Below the pieces are notes generated by a model. The model did no database searches. It saw nothing but the letters and a program-made list of their open reading frames with translations, and was not told where the DNA came from. The position numbers and the translations under genes are program-made. Of a stretch of 64,000 nt of DNA, positions 59,705 to 64,000 are shown one piece after another; positions within the stretch are counted from its first letter, which is position 1; each line of letters starts with the position of its first letter. Origin of the DNA: ATZT02 sp038145175 (GTDB lineage Bacteria > Actinomycetota > Actinomycetes > S36-B12 > UBA5976); contig JAYQPE010000002.1 in the NCBI GenBank assembly GCA_038145175.1, positions 1-64,000 of the forward strand, written 5' to 3'.

Positions 59705-61075
59705 ATGAAGTTAAGCAAATTGTTGGTAGTTAATTTGTTACTTCTTCCATTTATTTTAAATCAATCAACTGCAATAGCTGAAGAAAATAATGAGTTAGCT
59801 TCTGTAGTTTTAGAGCCTTTGGTTTATAAATCCGCAGACAGTACTTTGATTGAAAACATTGTCACCAAAAAACTGAGTAATCCTTTGTATTCAACTGGGT
59901 ATGGAATTTCAATCAGAAATTTGACTGATGGATCTGTTGTATTTGAAAGCAATGCTGATGATTCAATGATGCCTGCATCTTTAACAAAAATTTACACTGC
60001 AGCAAGTAATTCATTAACTCTAGATTTAGATGCCAAATTTGTAACTAAAGTTAAATTTTTAGACAACAATGTTTATCTGGTAGGTGGAGGAGATCCCCAA
60101 TTAGGAACCGAAAGTAATCCAAGAAAAGCTGATTTAGAGGATTTGGCAAAACAGACTGCAGATAATTTAAAAAAGTTTAATGTTTTTGAGGTTAATTTAT
60201 TTGTAGATGATTCTTCACTTGGGCCATTGCAAAGGCCCACAGATTGGCTAGATAATTACTTTAAAAGCAGTGAAGTGCATTTAATTTCAGCTCTAAATTT
60301 AGATGATCCTCTTGCTCCAAGCCAAGCGCCAGAAGATCCATCTATTACTACAGGTCAAACTTTTGCTGTTTATTTAATAAAAAATAACATTAATGTAAAC
60401 GGTTTAGTTTTCAGGAAAAAAGCCCCTTCTGATGCTTTTGAAGTTGCGACGGAATATTCAAAATCTGTGGCACAAATTATTGAAGACATGTTAATTATTT
60501 CTAATAATCAAGATTCAGAAATTTTAGCTAGGGTTGCCTCAGATATTGCGACAAAAGATCCATCAACAAACGCTGCAACCGAATTAGTTTTAAAAGATGT
60601 TGAAAAATTAGGAATTTCTAGCGTTGATAATGCTTTATCAGATACCAGTGGTTTAAGTCGTTCTAACAAGATTTCACCATCTGATTTCACTAATTTACTT
60701 TATAAATCAGTTTTAAAACCCGACTTGAATATTGAAAATAAAGGAGATGCAACAAAGTTCTTAATTTCTCCTTCTTTTTCAATTCCAGTTGATACGTGGC
60801 CAGTTTTTACTGGACTTCCAACAGGACATGGACTTGGCACCATGAAAAAAAGATTTAATGAAGAAGATTCACCTGGACGCGGAGTGGTGAGAGCAAAAAC
60901 TGGAACCTTAAATCAAGTAATAACTTTAGCTGGAACTATTACAACCAAAGATAACGCATTTTTATCGTTTGCAATTTTAGTAAATAGAGTTGAAAAACCA
61001 ACTTTGGTTCGAGAAGAATTAGATAATCTTTTAAATGAAATTGCAAAATGTGAATGTGCTGTAATAAATGAATAA
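59705..61075 (+). CDS. dacB: D-alanyl-D-alanine carboxypeptidase / endopeptidase (PBP4, DacB)
   Basis: 456 residues starting at ATG 59705, which gives a clean signal peptide (MKLSKLLVVNLLLLPFILNQSTAIAEE); a TTG at 59687 would add only NYYYN. Low-molecular-mass PBP, S13 family. SxxK as MPASLTKIYTAASN, SxN as DTSGLSRSN, KTG as RAKTGTLNQ. Acts in the periplasm/cell wall, trimming peptide stems and crosslinks. Overlaps tilS by 8 nt; dacB-tilS-hpt-ftsH is a conserved actinobacterial order. Confidence 0.94.
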   Translation: MKLSKLLVVNLLLLPFILNQSTAIAEENNELASVVLEPLVYKSADSTLIENIVTKKLSNPLYSTGYGISIRNLTDGSVVFESNADDSMMPASLTKIYTAASNSLTLDLDAKFVTKVKFLDNNVYLVGGGDPQLGTESNPRKADLEDLAKQTADNLKKFNVFEVNLFVDDSSLGPLQRPTDWLDNYFKSSEVHLISALNLDDPLAPSQAPEDPSITTGQTFAVYLIKNNINVNGLVFRKKAPSDAFEVATEYSKSVAQIIEDMLIISNNQDSEILARVASDIATKDPSTNAATELVLKDVEKLGISSVDNALSDTSGLSRSNKISPSDFTNLLYKSVLKPDLNIENKGDATKFLISPSFSIPVDTWPVFTGLPTGHGLGTMKKRFNEEDSPGRGVVRAKTGTLNQVITLAGTITTKDNAFLSFAILVNRVEKPTLVREELDNLLNEIAKCECAVINE

Positions 61076-62033
61076 TCCACCTATTAACTTACAAAACGCG
61101 GTAACTAATTTATTAAAAAACTTTGAACCAGCAGACAATATTTTAATTGGATGCTCTGGGGGTGCAGATTCATTAGCACTTGCTTGGGTTAGCCAAGTTG
61201 TAACAAAAAGATTAGGTTTAAATCTAATTTGTGTAATTATCGATCACCAATTAATAAAAGAATCTTCTCAAGTTGCATTAGAGGCTAAGAAAAAATGTGA
61301 GAATTTTGGCATTGAAAATGTAGTTATTAAACAAATTGTAGTTAAGGATGAAAAAGAAGGTTTAGAAGCTGCGGCAAGAAAAGCAAGATATAAAGCGTTT
61401 GAAGAATTAGTAGTTGAATTTAACGCTGAATCAGTTTTACTTGCACATACACAAGATGATCAAGCTGAAACTATGTTGATGAGATTAACAAGAGGAAGTG
61501 GTGCTAAATCTTTATCAGCAATGAAAGATGTTTCAGGTAAATATTTAAGACCTTTTTTGCATATCAGGAAATACGAATTGGTTAAAGCATTAGAAAAAGA
61601 AGGGATTACATTTTGGCAAGATCCAGCCAATACTGATTATAAATTCTTAAGAGCAAAAGTACGTCATGAGTTGTTGCCTAAATTAATTGACGTATTGGGA
61701 GATTCAGCTATTGAATCACTGGATAAAACATCTGAATTACTTAAAGAAGATAACGAAGCACTTGAAATAATTGCTCAAGAAAATTATGAGCGATTAAACA
61801 AAGAATTAAAGGTTAAAGAATTGGAAGAATTACCTTCAGCAATTAGAAAACGCATCATTAAAATTGCAGCTCTAGAAGCAGGCGTTATTCCTGGACCTTT
61901 TTCTTTTGAACACATTGAGGCTGTTGATGCTCTTGTTACAAACTGGCGTGGCCAAGGTAACGTCGACTTACCTGGTTTCATTCAAGCAAGCAGAGTTGAT
62001 CAAACAATAAGATTTATTTCATCCCGAAACTAG
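61068..62033 (+). CDS. tilS: tRNA(Ile)-lysidine synthase
   Basis: 321 residues. Adds lysine to C34 of tRNA-Ile(CAU). PP-loop GCSGGADSLALAW, the HTQDDQAETMLMRLTRGSG motif and the downstream DPANTDYKFLRAKVRHELLP are present. The C-terminal domain is short, as in other actinobacterial enzymes. It starts 8 nt inside dacB. Confidence 0.95.
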   Translation: MNNPPINLQNAVTNLLKNFEPADNILIGCSGGADSLALAWVSQVVTKRLGLNLICVIIDHQLIKESSQVALEAKKKCENFGIENVVIKQIVVKDEKEGLEAAARKARYKAFEELVVEFNAESVLLAHTQDDQAETMLMRLTRGSGAKSLSAMKDVSGKYLRPFLHIRKYELVKALEKEGITFWQDPANTDYKFLRAKVRHELLPKLIDVLGDSAIESLDKTSELLKEDNEALEIIAQENYERLNKELKVKELEELPSAIRKRIIKIAALEAGVIPGPFSFEHIEAVDALVTNWRGQGNVDLPGFIQASRVDQTIRFISSRN

Positions 62034-62047
62034 TTCATAAGGAAATA

Positions 62048-62608
62048 ATGAAAAGCGAAGATATTAAAAATCAAATCGTAAGAGAAGTTTTAAGTGAAAA
62101 ACAAATAGATGAAAGAATTTCTGAAATTGCAAAACAAATTGATAAAGACTATGACGGGCAAGATTTACTTATAATTGGTGTTTTAAATGGTGCAATAATG
62201 GTGATGGCTGATTTGGCAAGACATTTAACTAAGAATATTGAAATGGATTGGATGGCAGCTTCTTCTTATGGACATGGCACCACTTCAAGCGGAGTTGTAA
62301 GAATTTTGAAAGATTTAGATACCGACATCGAAGGTAGAAATGTGCTAATTGTTGAAGATATTTTAGATACAGGGCTTACTTTGCATTGGTTAAAAAATAA
62401 CTTACTATCTAGAAATCCAAAGAGTGTGAAAATTTTTACACTTTTAAGAAAACCAGACTCTTTACAAATGGATGTAAAAGCTGACTATGTAGGTTTTGAT
62501 ATTCCAAATGAATTTGTGATTGGGTACGGCTTAGATTACGCACAAAAGTATAGAAATTTAAGATCTATCGCCACTTTGCACCCAGACGTCTACACCCAAA
62601 ACTCCTAA
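62048..62608 (+). CDS. hpt: Hypoxanthine phosphoribosyltransferase
   Basis: 186 residues. Purine salvage: hypoxanthine or guanine plus PRPP to IMP or GMP. The PRPP motif is VLIVEDILDTGLTLHWL; the flexible-loop serine-tyrosine motif is SSYGHGTTSSG; the purine-binding DYVGFDIPNEFVIGYGLDY is complete. GGAAAT precedes the ATG. Confidence 0.96.
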   Translation: MKSEDIKNQIVREVLSEKQIDERISEIAKQIDKDYDGQDLLIIGVLNGAIMVMADLARHLTKNIEMDWMAASSYGHGTTSSGVVRILKDLDTDIEGRNVLIVEDILDTGLTLHWLKNNLLSRNPKSVKIFTLLRKPDSLQMDVKADYVGFDIPNEFVIGYGLDYAQKYRNLRSIATLHPDVYTQNS

Positions 62609-62664
62609 CGCGTAACATCGAAGGTGAGGCAATTTTTGCCAAACACTTGGAGTAGATAACAAAC

Positions 62665-62692
62665 GGAGGTTTGGGTTTAACCCTTTCTTTGA
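62665..62692 (+). promoter_or_regulatory. Distant ribosome site and hairpin before ftsH
   Basis: GGAGG at 62665-62669 is 23 nt from the ftsH ATG, too far for normal use. Between them is the palindrome GGGTTTAACCC (62673-62683). If it folds, the effective spacing becomes about 12 nt. Further upstream GGCAATTTTTGCC forms a small hairpin (62628-62640 region). Confidence 0.35.
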
Positions 62693-64000
62693 ATGAAGGC
62701 AAATAAGTTTTTTCGTGGTCCATTTTTCTGGATAACAGTTGCAATCACCTTAGTTTTACTTGGAAGCAATGTAATTTCTTCTTCAACTGCACCAGAAACA
62801 ATTACAACTTCTCAAGCAGTTTTGGCTATCCAAAAAGATCAAGTTCAAAGTGTCAAATTAATTGATAGAGATCAAAGAATTGAATTAACTTTTAAAGATG
62901 GCAAAAAAGCAAAAGCAGATTTTATTACAGGACAAGGTGTTGTCCTTCAAGAACTATTGCAAGCAAAAGTTGAACGTGGACTCATCGCTCAAGATGGATA
63001 TGACACAGTTGTTCCAAAGGAAAACTTTTTAGTCAATTTACTATTTACTTTACTTCCAATTGCTCTTGTTATATTTTTACTATTTTTCTTTATGGGTCAA
63101 ATGCAAGGTGGAAATCGAGTACTTAATTTTGGGAAAGCCAAAGCAAGAGCGATCAATAAAGATATGCCAAAAACTACTTTTGCAGATGTAGCTGGAGCAG
63201 ATGAAGCAGTTGAAGAATTACAAGAAATAAAAGAATTTTTAAGTGAACCTTCAAAATTTCAAGCAGTCGGTGCAAAAATTCCTAAAGGAGTTTTACTTTA
63301 TGGACCTCCCGGAACTGGTAAAACTCTTTTAGCAAGAGCAGTAGCTGGTGAAGCAGGTGTTCCTTTCTTTTCAATTTCTGGTTCTGATTTCGTAGAAATG
63401 TTTGTTGGCGTTGGTGCAAGCAGAGTTAGAGATTTGTTTGAGCAAGCAAAACAAGCAGCGCCAGCAATTATTTTCGTAGACGAAATTGACGCCGTTGGTC
63501 GACAACGTGGCGCAGGTCTTGGTGGCGGGCATGATGAAAGAGAACAAACCTTAAATCAATTACTTGTTGAGATGGATGGATTTGATGTCAACACTGGCGT
63601 AATTCTTATTGCTGCAACAAATAGACCAGATGTATTAGATCCAGCTTTATTAAGACCAGGAAGATTTGATCGTCAAGTTGCAGTTGAAAGACCAGACTTA
63701 AAAGGTAGAGAAAGAATTTTACAAGTACATGCAAAAGGTAAACCAATTGTTGAAGAAGTGAAATTAAATGAAGTAGCTAAAAGAACTCCTGGTTTTACTG
63801 GTGCAGATTTAGCAAACGTATTAAATGAAGCAGCACTATTAACTGCACGTAGCGGAAAGAAATTTATTGATTCCTTAATTCTTGATGAAGCAATTGACCG
63901 TGTTATCGCAGGTCCGCAAAAAAGAACTCGTTTAATGAGTGACAAAGAAAGATTAATTACTGCCTATCATGAAGGTGGACATGCTTTAGTTGCAGCAGCG
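62693..64000 (+). CDS. ftsH: ATP-dependent zinc metalloprotease FtsH, 3' end outside window
   Basis: 436 residues visible. Membrane AAA+ protease. Two membrane segments (GPFFWITVAITLVLLGSNVI near 9-28 and LLFTLLPIALVIFLLFFFMG near 115-135) flank a small periplasmic domain. AAA domain: DMPKTTFADVAGADEAVEELQEI, Walker A GPPGTGKTLLARAVAGEAG, Walker B IIFVDEIDAVG, pore loop EMFVGVGASRVRDLF, and SRH ATNRPDVLDPALLRPGRFDRQV. The zinc motif HEGGH is the last recognisable element before the window ends. The start MKANKFFRGP fits the family. Confidence 0.96.
   Translation, partial: MKANKFFRGPFFWITVAITLVLLGSNVISSSTAPETITTSQAVLAIQKDQVQSVKLIDRDQRIELTFKDGKKAKADFITGQGVVLQELLQAKVERGLIAQDGYDTVVPKENFLVNLLFTLLPIALVIFLLFFFMGQMQGGNRVLNFGKAKARAINKDMPKTTFADVAGADEAVEELQEIKEFLSEPSKFQAVGAKIPKGVLLYGPPGTGKTLLARAVAGEAGVPFFSISGSDFVEMFVGVGASRVRDLFEQAKQAAPAIIFVDEIDAVGRQRGAGLGGGHDEREQTLNQLLVEMDGFDVNTGVILIAATNRPDVLDPALLRPGRFDRQVAVERPDLKGRERILQVHAKGKPIVEEVKLNEVAKRTPGFTGADLANVLNEAALLTARSGKKFIDSLILDEAIDRVIAGPQKRTRLMSDKERLITAYHEGGHALVAAA

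Noticed and set aside
62671..62706. Short leader ORF (TTG start) upstream of ftsH
   Set aside because: GGAGG is only one or two bases from the TTG, too close to serve it, and the frame has no conserved sequence.
1..64000. Mobile element, CRISPR array or defence island
   Set aside because: No transposase, integrase, direct-repeat array, restriction or toxin-antitoxin gene recognised; gene order is housekeeping and typical of actinobacteria.

Overview
The window is a gene-dense, AT-rich bacterial chromosome segment (roughly one third G+C by eye). Genes abut or overlap by 1-20 nt, most gaps are under 100 nt, and I see no insertion sequence, prophage or CRISPR array. The gene set is that of class Actinomycetes: two mycothiol genes (mshA, mshD), a GlnR-type regulator, CarD, glucosyl-3-phosphoglycerate synthase, an XPB-type helicase pair, and the lineage-typical families DUF3027, DUF2530, DUF2516, DUF3263 and DUF4177. 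Together with the low G+C and compaction this suggests a streamlined aquatic actinobacterium of the Nanopelagicales (acI) type. That placement is inference; a 16S or marker-gene tree would settle it.

Layout. 1-1690: 5' part of a class A penicillin-binding protein on the minus strand, divergent from DUF4177-ridA-HAD phosphatase-moeA. 4020-10326: a minus-strand operon for a soluble molybdenum NAD-dependent formate dehydrogenase (fdsG, fdsB, fdsA, fdsD), with an L-2-hydroxyglutarate oxidase gene between fdsG and fdsB; moeA (molybdenum cofactor) converges on it. 10459-12774: K+-independent-type proton pyrophosphatase, sharing a palindrome-rich divergent control region with fds. 12793-19230: topA-tmk-holB and two lipoproteins. 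19270-23056: a probable nitrogen-scavenging cassette (deacetylase, NCS1 permease, NTF2-like protein, ureohydrolase) with a perfect 15-bp hairpin inside a coding region. 23053-26006: gpgS, a 335-nt control region with two CIRCE operators and a possible structured RNA, groL, and the only clear intrinsic terminator.

26087-31319: indoleamine 2,3-dioxygenase-like gene, small Cys-rich proteins, a glutaredoxin-like protein, membrane proteins and a lipoprotein hydrolase. 31320-39722: glnR-mshD-NUDIX-eamA on minus; nitrobindin-fur-ygfZ-asparaginase-DUF2516 on plus; a LytR_C lipoprotein, mshA and gpmA on minus. 39812-43941: carD-ispD-ispF-cysS-rlmB and tRNA-Thr(TGT). 43930-49941: a second EamA exporter, DUF3263, cold-shock protein, the DUF47/Pit phosphate pair and PEP carboxylase. 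50013-57349: XPB helicase and partner, cold-shock protein, DUF3027, DUF2530, a holin-like membrane protein and a DEAD-box helicase. 57330-64000: LysE and DHA2 exporters, then dacB-tilS-hpt-ftsH (ftsH runs off the end).

Together the genes suggest a mycothiol-buffered aerobic heterotroph that draws NADH from formate, conserves energy from pyrophosphate, refills the TCA cycle with PEP carboxylase and scavenges small nitrogen compounds under GlnR-type control. The items most worth a second look are the lhgO insertion in the fds operon, the intragenic hairpin in the nitrogen cassette, the candidate structured RNA and tandem CIRCE before groL, the palindromes between fds and hppA, a GlnR-like box before an EamA exporter, and a His-rich loop in mycothiol synthase.
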